A stretch of DNA of 64,000 nucleotides from Evernia prunastri. Lineage: Eukaryota; Ascomycota; Lecanoromycetes; Lecanorales; Parmeliaceae. The notes beneath the pieces are model-generated. The model worked only from the letters and a program-made list of their open reading frames with translations. It had not been told where the DNA came from and made no database searches. Below are positions 29,257-39,583 of this stretch, in pieces; positions within the stretch are counted from its first letter, which is position 1, and each line of letters starts with the position of its first letter. The stretch is from contig NKYR01000053.1 of NCBI GenBank assembly GCA_003184365.1, positions 1-64,000 of the forward strand. Direction: 5' to 3'. A program made the translations under genes and the position numbers.

Positions 29257-30006
29257 TCTGAGCGGTTGCTAATATATCGCAATGAATTTTTTGGTGTAGT
29301 GAAGATTAAAATAAGAAATACTCACGATACGTCATATATATTATACGGTATTAGAAGGTATGAATACAAAGCCTCGGCATCGAATGTCCGAGAGCTCGGT
29401 GTTTACCTTCCGAGTGTCCGCCCATTTGGAAAAAACACGAAACAGCTTTTGATACACCTCGACCGAGTATTGAAATTTCAGTGAATAGGACCATCCAATT
29501 ATGACAGACTCTTCAATTGATACCGAAAATAACTTGCCTAACCAGATTAGCCGTTGATAAGTTCACCTTAACGTGTTCAACGACCCAAGCTGAGAAAGAC
29601 TTGCCGCCGAGCAACTTTGCTGCGAAGCTGTCAATCTCACCACGGACTGAGGTCAGACCGTCACGGTCTCCTTTCATGTGACAGGAATCCCACTATGGTT
29701 ACCTGACAACGACCTCATCCGCCATGGGTACTGCCCCGTCATGAGCGACATGAAGACTTGTTTCGAAAGCTGGAGACAATAAAACCGCCAACGTGTAGCC
29801 ATTCGTTTCCCGGTTTCCCGCTATCCTTGTAATTTAAGCGACTATATTTACAACTGATCAATGATTGGTAGATTCGTATTAAAATAATGACACTCTAGTA
29901 TATTTAAATTATAAGGGAATCTCCTGGGATGAAAAATCAAGAATTGTTAAGTCATTGGGAAAAAAAAGTACTTTAGATTTTGAGATAGCCAATTTCTGAC
30001 GTAGCA
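29257..30006. other. AT-rich intergenic region
   Basis: About 750 bp, locally AT-rich (29840-29970). No gene or clear repeat was recognised. Confidence 0.55.
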
Positions 30007-30078
30007 GGGTTCATGGTCTAGGGGTATGATTTTCCCTTCGCATGGGAAAGGCCGTGGGTTCAATTCCCACTGGATCCA
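30007..30078 (+). tRNA. tRNA-Ala (anticodon CGC)
   Basis: A full cloverleaf can be drawn. The acceptor stem GGGTTCA/TGGATCC includes the G3:U70 wobble that identifies alanine tRNAs. The D-arm is at 30016-30030. The anticodon stem TTCCC/GGGAA encloses loop TTCGCAT with anticodon CGC at 30039-30041, and the T-stem GTGGG/CCCAC encloses TTCAATT. The discriminator is A30078. No intron. It reads GCG codons. Confidence 0.88.
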
Positions 30079-30416
30079 GCTTTTTGGCATTTACCCTCGT
30101 GCGGTCGAGGTTCATTACGTGCCACTTGAGTGTCATGCCACGTAGCGCTGGGATTTAAGAATTTCTCCAATTTTTTAGAACTGATTGGTTTGTCGAGAGT
30201 CACTTTTTGCAAAACCTTGGCCTCCTCTAATTCTTTCGCCAAGCCTTTATGTGACTCCTTCAATTGGCAGTGACAATTGCAGTCCTTTCTTCGTGCAAGA
30301 CTGAGGGGCAACAACAATCTCCCGACCTAATCCCATTTCCTTCACCACAACTCTTTGCTGAGTACATCCACCCGTGTCACAGAAAGTACTTACGATCCCG
30401 CTCCTAGCGACTCGAC
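30079..30416. other. Spacer between the tRNA and the P450 relic
   Basis: Nothing was recognised. A minus-strand open frame over it has no domain. Confidence 0.5.
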
Positions 30417-32452
30417 ATGATTGGCCTCTTTCCCAAGCGTCTGAGCTACGGCGTCAAGGGTTGGCGGCGGTACAAAAGCGTCGTCTCGGAATGGACCGTT
30501 GTTTTCTTGCTGTATACGCTCCCACTGATCTTTTGTGCGCTGGGTCTATGCGGTTGGCCGTACTATCTGGGACACCGCTACGCTAATAGAAGCCTCAAAC
30601 GATTCGATGCATATCGGCGCTCTCTGTTGTTTCCAATGATCCCTGCCAATCGGAGGAAGCAAGCATACCGATACATACCTGAGTACTGATGTCTCTGTTT
30701 GGCCAAGGCGTTTGACGGTCAGAATGTAGACCAGCATGTTGACGACGTTCGTTGGAATTGTGCTGCTCCTTTTCACCGTATAGATATCGCTCGTCTATCT
30801 ATGTAGCCCAACGTACGACCCGAGAGAAACCACCGGTCATAACCAGCTTCATCCCATATGTCGGGCACATAATCGGATTACTGCGCTATGGCCAACGCTA
30901 CTTGGAAATCTTGAGGTCGCCCGTCCCTTTCTACCAACAAACTACAACTGATAGCGTCTCTACAGCGCGCGTAAAACGCTCCCAATCTACACGCTCCAGA
31001 CCCTCAATAAGCGTATCCATATCGTTAATTTGGCCAACCTCCTCAACGCTGGCGAACGCAATAAGAAGACCATTGCCTTCTTTCCTTTTGTCTCCTCACT
31101 GAGTCCCTGAATCTTTGACCCGTCGCCAAACTCGCGAGCTATAGATCTGATCAGGTATAACATTGACGTTAAGATAAGAAAGAAAGGTGGGTCTTGTGCA
31201 CGACACCCATAAGGGTATGCATATTGAAATAGCTCCGGGTCCTAATATTGATAGGATGGGTAAGGACATGTTAGGTACCTTGGCGCCGTTTCCTCACGAG
31301 TGGGCGGTTGAGGGGGGTTTGGGAAGGGGCCTTTTTGAATGGATCCGACCTAGGTTCACGATCGGGAGCACGGAGGCGATTTAAGAAAAGAGGAACACGA
31401 CACGTCTTCAACCGGAGCTGGCCCAGGCCTTCTGTTGAGTGTCTCAGATCTCGAAGATGGAACGTAGAATGAACCCAAGACTGAGACACCTGTATCAGGG
31501 ATTACGAAAAGGAGTTCATCACGATACTTCTTGGACTCGACCCAAAACACACAGCCCGAGAAGGCTTCGCAGGCCGCCGAAAGCTGAACCAAGCTGAACG
31601 GCTACTTTCACTGTGGGGACTTCGAACACGGACTCGGGGTGTTAAAAGCGCGCCACGACGCCGTGATGAACAATGGCGAGACCACACACGATATCGCCCG
31701 CTTCGAGATAGGCGATCCGGTTGGCGTCCTCGTCAACGCCATGCCTACATTCTTCTGGATGCTACTAACCATCTACTCCGATCGTGCACTCCTGGAAGAA
31801 ATCCGCGCCGTAGTGCCATCACGATAACCACAACAACCACCATCAAAACCTCGCCATCATCTCCAATCGAGAGCCATAGGATAAAAAAAAGCCTACTCAA
31901 TCGACATCAAATCCCTCTCAACCTCCTACCCGCTCCTCCTCTCCTCTTCCCGCGAAATCCTCCGCCACCGCACCCAAAGCCCCACCTTCCGTTGAATCGT
32001 CCGCGACACCGTCATCGCCTGCTGAAGCAGGAGTCACTCCGTGCTGGTCGTCCCCGGCGCCCCGATCCACCGTCCAGAGCCCAGACCTCAGCGAATATAA
32101 CCCCCCAGCGTTTCCTCGAACGAGATGAGACTTTCACTCCCACATCGTCTTCCCCACCACCCATCCCATCAACCCCAACCCCAAAAGCCTCCTTCCGCCA
32201 CTCTGCCCAGGCCGATTCTTCGCCACGACGGAGATCACGAGCGCGGTCGCGATGGATAGTTGTGATGCGGTTCGAGATGGAGCCCGTGGGCGTGGCTGCA
32301 GACGTGGTTGCAGCGGGGTGGATGTTTCCGAGCGTGGACGGGAACAGGGTGGTGAGTAGTGTTCATCCGTCGAGGAGGGATGTGAGGGAGGGGTGGAGGT
32401 CTGCGGGTGGGGAAAGAGGGCGGGGGGAGAGGATGTGGATATGTATGGGTTG
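30417..32452 (+). pseudogene. Cytochrome P450 pseudogene
   Basis: Order and content match a fungal P450 of the CYP7/CYP8-like type, but the frame is broken repeatedly. Recognisable pieces in order: an N-terminal hydrophobic segment (30480-30580), a PPVITSFIPYVGHI proline-rich start (about 30825), LPIYTLQTLNKRIH in another frame (about 30978), LFEWIRPRFTIGSTEAI (about 31330), an I-helix-like LVNAMPTFFWMLLTIYS (about 31732), SREILRHRTQSPTFR ending in a stop (31996), an RFLERDE piece (about 32120) and a heme region LCPGRFFATTEI (32202-32240) that goes out of frame about 25 bases later. At least five frameshifts or stops are seen, several inside conserved motifs, so introns cannot explain them all. 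It may be a decayed member of the nearby cluster. Confidence 0.82.
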
Positions 32453-32810
32453 ATGGGTGAGTGTGGAGATGGATGGATGGGTGGATGGATGGGTGGGTGG
32501 ACGTGTATTGATTAAGTAGTTGATTGAGTGATTGAGTGGCAACGTTATTGATCGAGCTAGCAGCTTGAAGGAAGTGTGGGTTGGACCTTCATGATTGCAG
32601 CTTGTTCGACTGTCTGGCTAGCTAGCTAGCTAGCTAGCTAGTACAGAGAAGGGACGAGGGTGAGATAGGAAAAGGGGTTCTTTCGTGATGCGTTCAATCT
32701 AGGTATATATATCTGACACACTTTTTTTTAACATTTTCCTCAACAACCATGGGCAAGCTGGCTAATGAATCATCTTCGCTCGAACGCTCGCTCTCAAACT
32801 TCCCAGGCAC
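32453..32810. other. Intergenic region with simple repeats
   Basis: This holds a GGAT/GGGT-rich stretch (about 32465-32502) and a GCTA tandem repeat (32617-32641). No gene. Confidence 0.6.
32617..32641. repeat. (GCTA)n microsatellite
   Basis: About six perfect GCTA units; self-complementary, so it can form a hairpin. Confidence 0.9.
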
Positions 32811-34588
32811 CTAGGAGGCATAGGCCAAAGTATTCCGATCCGTCATCGTCATGATGTGATTCACGACCTTCTCTCCCCCGATCACCGCAGGCCCACTGAC
32901 CACGAGCTCACCCAAGGGCTTGTCATCACTGTTCTTGCCATCTTCCGCGTCGCGAAGCTTGATCTCCACCGAGCTTAAGGGCGCCCCGAAATCGGCGCTC
33001 GTCTTTTGGTAGTCGAGCATGTTGGTCTGGCTAATGGCACCGGCGACTTGGGAGTCTGTGAAGGCGTAGATGATCCTTGCGCCGCTGCAGGCTTTCACCT
33101 TGAACAGCTCTTGCGGGTCCAACTTGACCATTGGAGCTCCGGCTTTCTCGAAGGTGTAGATCAAACGGGGGGTGTTTGTTAGGCCGGAAGATGGTGACAT
33201 GTAGCCGGCGTTGAGCGCATTCTCTTTCCGCCAAAGGTTGAATTGGCCAAGGACGCTGGACGACATGGTCCTTTCTTTTTCTTTGCAGAAGCTGGATAGA
33301 GTCCCGGTGTTGGCTATGACGACGGTGGGAGAGGCTGCTTGGAAGGCGGAGCTGTAAGGGACATTGGGGCCGCTGACAGAAGTGAGGGCGAGAGAAGCGT
33401 TGGAGAAGAGAGCGGCGAGCGTAATGGTCAAGGGATACATCTCGGCGAGAGAGGCAAGGGGTGTGAGAGTATCTGTGGGAGCGAGCCGGTGAAGACGTGG
33501 GAGAGCGGAGAGCTGGGCACCAATCGCTGCGACGAAGTTCTAAACATACTGTTAGCGGTGGGACCCTCGATGATCACAGAACAGAGTGGCGTGCCGCTTG
33601 CGTAAACTCTGTCAGTTCGTAGCTGTCCATTGCGCTCCAGGCGTCCTCTGTCACCATCACAACATTGCTCAGGGCATCTCCTGGGACGTCGCCAGGAAGC
33701 TCCGACGGATGCTGTTTTTCGTCGATGATATCGTGCCAGACAGCAATTTCCGCTTTCCCGCCTTCACCCTCTCCTACCTCGTTCCAGTCCATGTGCCTGC
33801 TATTCCGCTCGACCACCCAAATAACCTGTTTGAGATTTGGATACTTCGGCAGCAGCTCTTTCAATGGCAGTGAGCCAGCACCAGCGACTAGAATGTCTGA
33901 TCTAGTTTCCATCAAGATGCCAGCAAGCGTGTCGAGAGAGTTTTGTTGAGGTATTAAGACTGGCGTCAGACCGTAGAAGATAGAAGCTGCAAACTTGTAT
34001 TAGTCTCGCAAATACTGATAAGTTCTCCCACAGCCTACCAAAGAAGGTCACCAATAGCTCCACGGAGTTGGGCATATGGATAGCAACGCGATTTCCCCCA
34101 TGCGCTTTCATGTGCTGTCCCACGGCATTGATCTCGCTGGACAGCTTCGCAAAGTTGTACTCAATGACCTTTTCTTTTCCATACGTTGCGAGCACTTTGC
34201 CTGCTGCTTCTCCGGTAGGCTTGCCATCAGCATCCACCGGGCCCAGTGCCGCTCGCTTCCACACGTCTCTCAGATCGCCATCTCTTCCACTTGTCCATTT
34301 TGGCTGGCCAGCGTCTTTCACATTCAAGCCTGACTTGAGAGGATAGCCTTGAGGGGTTTCCAAGGACCGAAAGGTTGCAGACTCTCTGGGTTGCCGGACA
34401 TACGAAGCGGAGGATTGGCGAGCTAGGAGGAGAGGGTGGACATCTGGTTCTGTGTAGAGAAATAGGGGAGAGATCAGATAGGCAGCGAGAACGAGAGCGA
34501 TGAGAGTGGTGTATATGTTCCACCCAGCAAGGAAACTTTCCAGCTGAGAATCGATCTGCTGGAGGATGGAGGTAGAGTCAGCTGCCAT
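32811..34588 (-). CDS. AMP-binding (ANL)-like protein with N-terminal membrane segment
   Basis: Predicted 556-aa protein from exons 34588-34039, 33986-33595 and 33539-32811. The N-terminus has a single hydrophobic helix (about residues 24-46), then the N-lobe organisation of acyl-CoA synthetase-like proteins (HGGNRVAIHMPNSVELLVTFF-type core, IFYGLTPVLIP, NSLDTLAGIL). The C-terminal part has PLSSVEIKLRD and LGELVVSGPAV, the usual A8-region style. The canonical S/T/G-rich ATP-binding P-loop is not evident, so adenylation activity is doubtful. Intron 2 is problematic: the join that best preserves the frame uses a GC donor (33594, GCACGC); a GT donor at 33582 would leave a 43-bp intron and insert four residues. 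It could be a membrane lipid-metabolism protein or a decaying gene. Confidence 0.65.
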
Positions 34589-35587
34589 TGTTGTAGCGGA
34601 GGGAAACGCTGGTGGCCTGTTTGTCTGTCAGCTCGAATTCGGCGAAGTCACTTTGGATACCGAGATCAGCCCTACCTACTCATACGAATACGTGTATTAT
34701 ATCCTTAGCCCCGTTTCCAGCCGTCGGTAACTTTCCCGGTCAAAGTTCCATCATCATGGCTATTCGTTATTGATTGTGTCCCTCATTTTTGGAGGCTTGC
34801 CTTATATGCCAAGCGTGCGACGTTCAGTATATGAAGTCGCACTTGCTGAACCGGGATTGCAAAGTTCGAGCAGCGCTTGTCATCGCAGCGTAGAGTATCA
34901 GTCTGAATTGCTACGCGTGAGGACATCGGCGAAAGCGCCTAGCTAAGGTACACTCCACCATGATGCCTACATGGATGAACATGGAGTCTCTTCTGAAGGC
35001 ATTGAGTTCTATAATGTTGATAACGGATCGTTGTAGGACGTTGATCCGGTCGTCACCCTGTTTGAGTCTTAAGGCAAGTACAAGGAGAAATGCTTTCGGA
35101 AAACGAGACGAGGAGCTTTGGCTCTAAAATGGTATCTCATGTCGGCTGCTACAGTCGCATGGTGCCTTGATGGCTATAGGTACTTGACGTATCAGCGATC
35201 AAGGTCATGCCTCAAGTGTTTCTCTAGCCAGCATTACCTCAAATCTTTGGCACATGGTTCTTTGTCAAAAACACTCATACGCGCCCCCATGTTTCCAGTG
35301 CGGCTCCCAGATACTCAACTAGCCAGCAAGATAAGTATTCCCCTGATACTCCGGATCTGAGGCTGTTTAAAAGTCGGCTATCGCTAATGTCGTGTACTTG
35401 ATATTAGCTTTCATAGGTGCGGTAAGACTGGATTTGTTGCTGTGAAATATTTCAAAGCGATGCCCGGCCGATCCAGAGTACGGAGTACTCACCGGTAATA
35501 GTACCCACAGCTACGTCATAAAATCTAGTATCTGCTGTACATTAAGTCCTTGAGGGTGGGGTCGCTCCAATCGCGCTCTATCCAAAC
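34589..35587. other. Intergenic region
   Basis: About 1 kb lie between divergent genes. It presumably holds both promoters; no gene, RNA or repeat was recognised. Confidence 0.55.
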
Positions 35588-36297
35588 ATGTTACAGTTAC
35601 CGTTCTTGTTGACATTGTCCTACTCCTTCCTTGCATTGCCTCCAACACTCGGCGCAATACTCCCCGATGCAACGCTCCATGCAGCCCCAAATGATAGCTT
35701 CAATAAACCTTCGCCAGTATGCGTCGATAACACCCAGTATTCAGCATGGGGCCTAACACTGGAAAATTTCGACTTCAGGGACTGTCAGGAAGCCGTTGTA
35801 CTTATCTCCTCGAAGCTTGAAGGCAGCATTTATACTCCCTACGACTTTTACTCGAGACAAGTATACCCCGCGTCCTCTGTGCACGAAGGATGGCCGTTAG
35901 CTCAAGGAGCTGGAGTCGGTTAGTCTAAAGCTCTCTCAATGAGGCTGGGAAGTGACTGTAATCATTACTAATGAAGCCAGGCAACTGTGCTCTCGTGGTC
36001 AGGATGACCCGAGATTTTGCCAGCGATGCCCTGCCAATCTCAGGCGGCCGCTTTGCCCCCACGAGTCAGGCGAAGCCTAGTCAAGTAAACAGTTGGTTAT
36101 TTATTCTCCGTTCAATCGAAGATCTGTTGTCGGTCTGTGTGCACGGCAATGGGCTTCCTGGCTGGTCAATGGATACTAAGAACATTGTGGTCGCGTTTTG
36201 GCCACGGTTAAGCGTGGTGAACACGAAGTACGGAATCCGTGTGATATCGACGCAGGCAGCCATGAATGCATCTTGGTTGCTCTTGGACTCTGAATGA
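35588..36297 (+). CDS. Secreted protein of unknown function
   Basis: Predicted 215-aa protein from exons 35588-35918 and 35981-36297. The 62-bp intron has a GTTAGT donor and a TACTAAT branch-like element. The N-terminus is a clear signal peptide (about residues 1-22, ending near LGA). After it come a Cys-containing region (VCVDNTQYSAWG, FRDCQEAV) and a GWPLAQGAGVGNC-type segment, followed by VVRMTRDFASD. I have the impression this pattern recurs in small secreted ascomycete proteins, but I cannot name the family. Four cysteines could form two disulfides. Function unknown. Confidence 0.8.
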
Positions 36298-36943
36298 TCA
36301 CATGGCTGAATGGAAGACAGTAATAGCAACGCGTACACATGATGCACATCGTCAAATTAGACGCAGGTAGAGAATACAAGCCTCTTTATCTAGAATGGAA
36401 GAGCTCGGTGCAAGCGTTACTTCATCACCAGGGAAGAGTGTTTTAATTTTCTGCTCTTGCTGTTCCTTAAGCGGAATCTAATGAGGAGCGTCTCATTCCT
36501 TGGGTGTCGATGTTAGGGACTCTGTCGCAGATGAAGAACCAGCAAGCAAGAGTCTCGCTCACTATGTTAGTGTTGAAAACAATATACAGTACTGTTGTAA
36601 AGAATAGGCTGGAGGTCACCTGGTACCATTGGCCATTGATCTGAATTTGGTTTGTCGTTGGCATCCGTCTACGCATGTTCCCGTAAGTACGGTGGAGGCC
36701 TTGATCTAGACTTTGTTTGTCTGGTATACACCTAGGCGTGTTACCGTGCATATTGTGAAGACATTGATCCCATTGGTTCTAGTCTTCAATTATCGCCCAT
36801 CGAAAAAAAGTCATCCTCCGTTCACTTTACTACTGGTTTTCCTTGTCGTCCCAGTGTGTCCACCACAGCCAACTATTTTGACACAATATCCAAGATCCTC
36901 GATTGAGATCAGCATCTTGGGTGACAAGAGCCTATCTGTCAAC
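36298..36943. other. Intergenic region with a short imperfect duplication
   Basis: Two adjacent stretches of about 60 bp (about 36645-36705 and 36710-36770) are similar but diverged. No gene was recognised. Confidence 0.4.
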
Positions 36944-38904
36944 ATGGAACTGGGCTCAAGCTCATCTGCAAGCCAACAAACTGCGGACAGGGTCCCTTGC
37001 GCAAACGTCAAGCAGGTCAATGAAGCTTCCGTCAATTGTGGCAACCATGCCAATCTCGAATGTGGGAAGTGTCATCTGGTTCACGTATGATACAGTTTGA
37101 ACTCTGAGACTATTAGACCGAGAGACAGCGAGCTGATAAAGACATCTGTCTCAGTATTGCGACCGGAATTGTCAGATCTCACACTGGCCTCAGCACAAGC
37201 TCAATTGCAATTCACCTTTGATGAAGGTGGGATGGAAGCCAACTTGGGAACGTGAAGAACGTAATCCATCCTTCGTGAGGGATGATACTCCCTTGTCTAC
37301 TTTCGGTCATTTGAGATACCTTTGGGGTAATGTCCCAGCGTTTGACGTACTCAACTTGCCCCAAAATGAGGGTGCAGCTTATGATCAGGATATCAATATC
37401 TGCTTCGCTGGTAAGTGCTTTTATGCAAACAAAAGCATCGCACGATGCTGGCTACAACGTTGTATCTGATATACTTATAGCGTCAGGAGATCCTCGCAAC
37501 CTCATAGAATCCGTCGTCAGCGTGTCAGAAAACCATAGTGGAAATTGCAACTGTGTCATCAATGATCGAGACCCGGCGGTTGTGTGCCGTAATGTTGTGA
37601 TCCTGCTCATAGCCGTTCTTCTTCCTCCAGTGGAAGCGGCAGACCTCATGCTCCATGTTTGGTATTCAGGTCGGATCACTTCCAGCATGCAGGAGATGCT
37701 GAAAGAATCTGTTCGTTCACGAATAGCAGACGTGGTTGGAAAGATCAAGAGCAAAAAGGACGATATTCTGCAGTCAAAAACATGGACTTTCGGACCTAGG
37801 GAGATTTCGGTGCGTTTGTACAAGGAACAGTGGTCATTCCTTCTCAAGATGCTGGACTCCCATCACGACATTTCGCAAACAGAGAAAAGCCGACTACATG
37901 TTATGCTGAACGTGAGTCGCTTGGATCATCTGGAACGCCACCTGTACTCTCAGACCCCGGCCGGGAGAGTCTGCTGTCACAAAATGCGGGAGACCGGCGT
38001 TCTTCTCCCTTTCGGATCTTGTTTGGAGCAATTCCAGTGCCCCAATCCGTGAGTCTACTCTGTCCTCGGTCGAGATACCAGTAGAAAGCTTACAGGTCTC
38101 GTACCACCCAGGACGCTCTTCGATACTGACACGAGCGAGTGGCTACAGAAAGACTCATCTGATCCGGTGGATGGCTGGCCAGCTGAGGCCGTCAAGAGCT
38201 CGGGAATGAACCATGGCGTACCTAAAGAAGATCGTTACGGTCGACTGTACTTCTATATACGCGACAAGCTAGAGGCCTTCTGTCGCAGGACAGGAGGTAC
38301 GAAGAAGCATCGGTTTCACTTGTACTGCGTGAACGCTGCGGACCTTCCTTTCCACCTCAACAACAGCATTGAGAACTTGAAATTCGACAGAGTGGAGGTC
38401 GCGAACATCGCTGAGATGCCCTACCTCGGCCTCGAGAAGACGCTTCAAACATGCGGCTCCCTGCTCAAAACACCGGCGGCGAACCCACACGCAACGCTCG
38501 TCGTGCTCTTCATGAACGCAACCCACCAAGCCGAAGAGCACCTCGGTCAGGACTACATCGTGGAGAGCTTCAAATCGGTCTTCGGCACGGTCCTGAAATT
38601 CTTACCGGCCGAGTCGTCTGTTCCCAAGAAGGCTGACGCAGCAGCCACGCGTAGAATACAGGCGAAGGGTATATTCCGCGACCTCGACCATCTCTTCGGG
38701 CATTACATGAGGATGGAGGACTTTGAAAAAGTCAGTAGAGAGGCCGGCTTGAGGATGAAGACGGCGAACACGGTGATTGATGCGTGGCCGCTGCGGCTTC
38801 GGAAGAGGCATGGAGAGCCCGGGGCCCAAGAAGCTTTTGATCGGCTCCTTGAGTCGGGTTCCTCGGGGAATGAGCGGTACGTTGAATGTGTGAGGAGCGG
38901 ATGA
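36944..38904 (+). CDS. MYND zinc finger protein with DUF4470-like domain
   Basis: Predicted 585-aa protein from exons 36944-37084, 37155-37410, 37481-38048 and 38112-38904. The first splice joins CGKCHLVH to YCDRNCQISHWPQHKLNC, completing a MYND-type Cys/His zinc finger at residues about 18-65. Next comes LWGNVPAFDVLNL and the DINICFA-ASGDPRNLIESV junction, which matches the DUF4470 pattern of fungal MYND proteins. The rest is a long alpha/beta domain ending in FGHYMRMEDFEKVSREAGLRMKT-type sequence. Such proteins are fungal, intracellular and uncharacterised; MYND fingers bind proline-rich peptides in partner proteins. The fourth exon begins at an acceptor past two unusable AGs, chosen because the alternatives meet a stop. 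Confidence 0.82.
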
Positions 38905-39583
38905 ATTCTTTCCGCAGTGCTGGGTAGAGAGTAGATAGCAGCTACTATTATCAAGGTATTCACCCATAGATCAGCAACAGGTCAAGACACAGAGTGCGGG
39001 GATTGAGATGCAGACCCGGATCTACTGTTGTATATCACAGTGGCATCACTCCGCGCGACTGGAAAACCTTCAAAGCACCCACTCTCCATGACACTGCTCA
39101 TCGGCTTGATGTGGCTCAAGAAGCCAGACCCTGCCCCATCTCCACCATCGTTGTTTGTGACCGTGCCCGGTGGCTGCATGCTCCCCGCTTTCTATATAGC
39201 TGCTCTTCATTGTTTGAATAGCTGTTTTCGGAAAATGCACTGTCAAGGATGCCTTTACCTTTTCTTAGGCAGTAGAGTCGATGCATGAATGGTACTTAGG
39301 TGGCAGAAGTGTCAGAAAATTCTTCAGATTTCGATTTTGGTTCCTAAGGGTAAGCAGGACTTTGCAGCCGGGAAGAGCTGGCTGTTCATGCTCAGGAGTC
39401 ACATCGGACGAGAAAATGGATTCCATCTTGCGTGCTGATATTGCCACTATGTTAAGAATAAAGTACTGTTGGAGCTGCCACTCATCTTGGCTGCGAATCC
39501 AACTTGTACCCCATCTGCATTAGTCTTCCTTCGTGGTCATCGTCAAAACATAGAGCCTCTTCTAGTGAGATACACACAGGATA
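38905..39583. other. Convergent intergenic region
   Basis: This lies between the MYND gene and the 3' end of the HID1 gene. Nothing was recognised. Confidence 0.55.
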
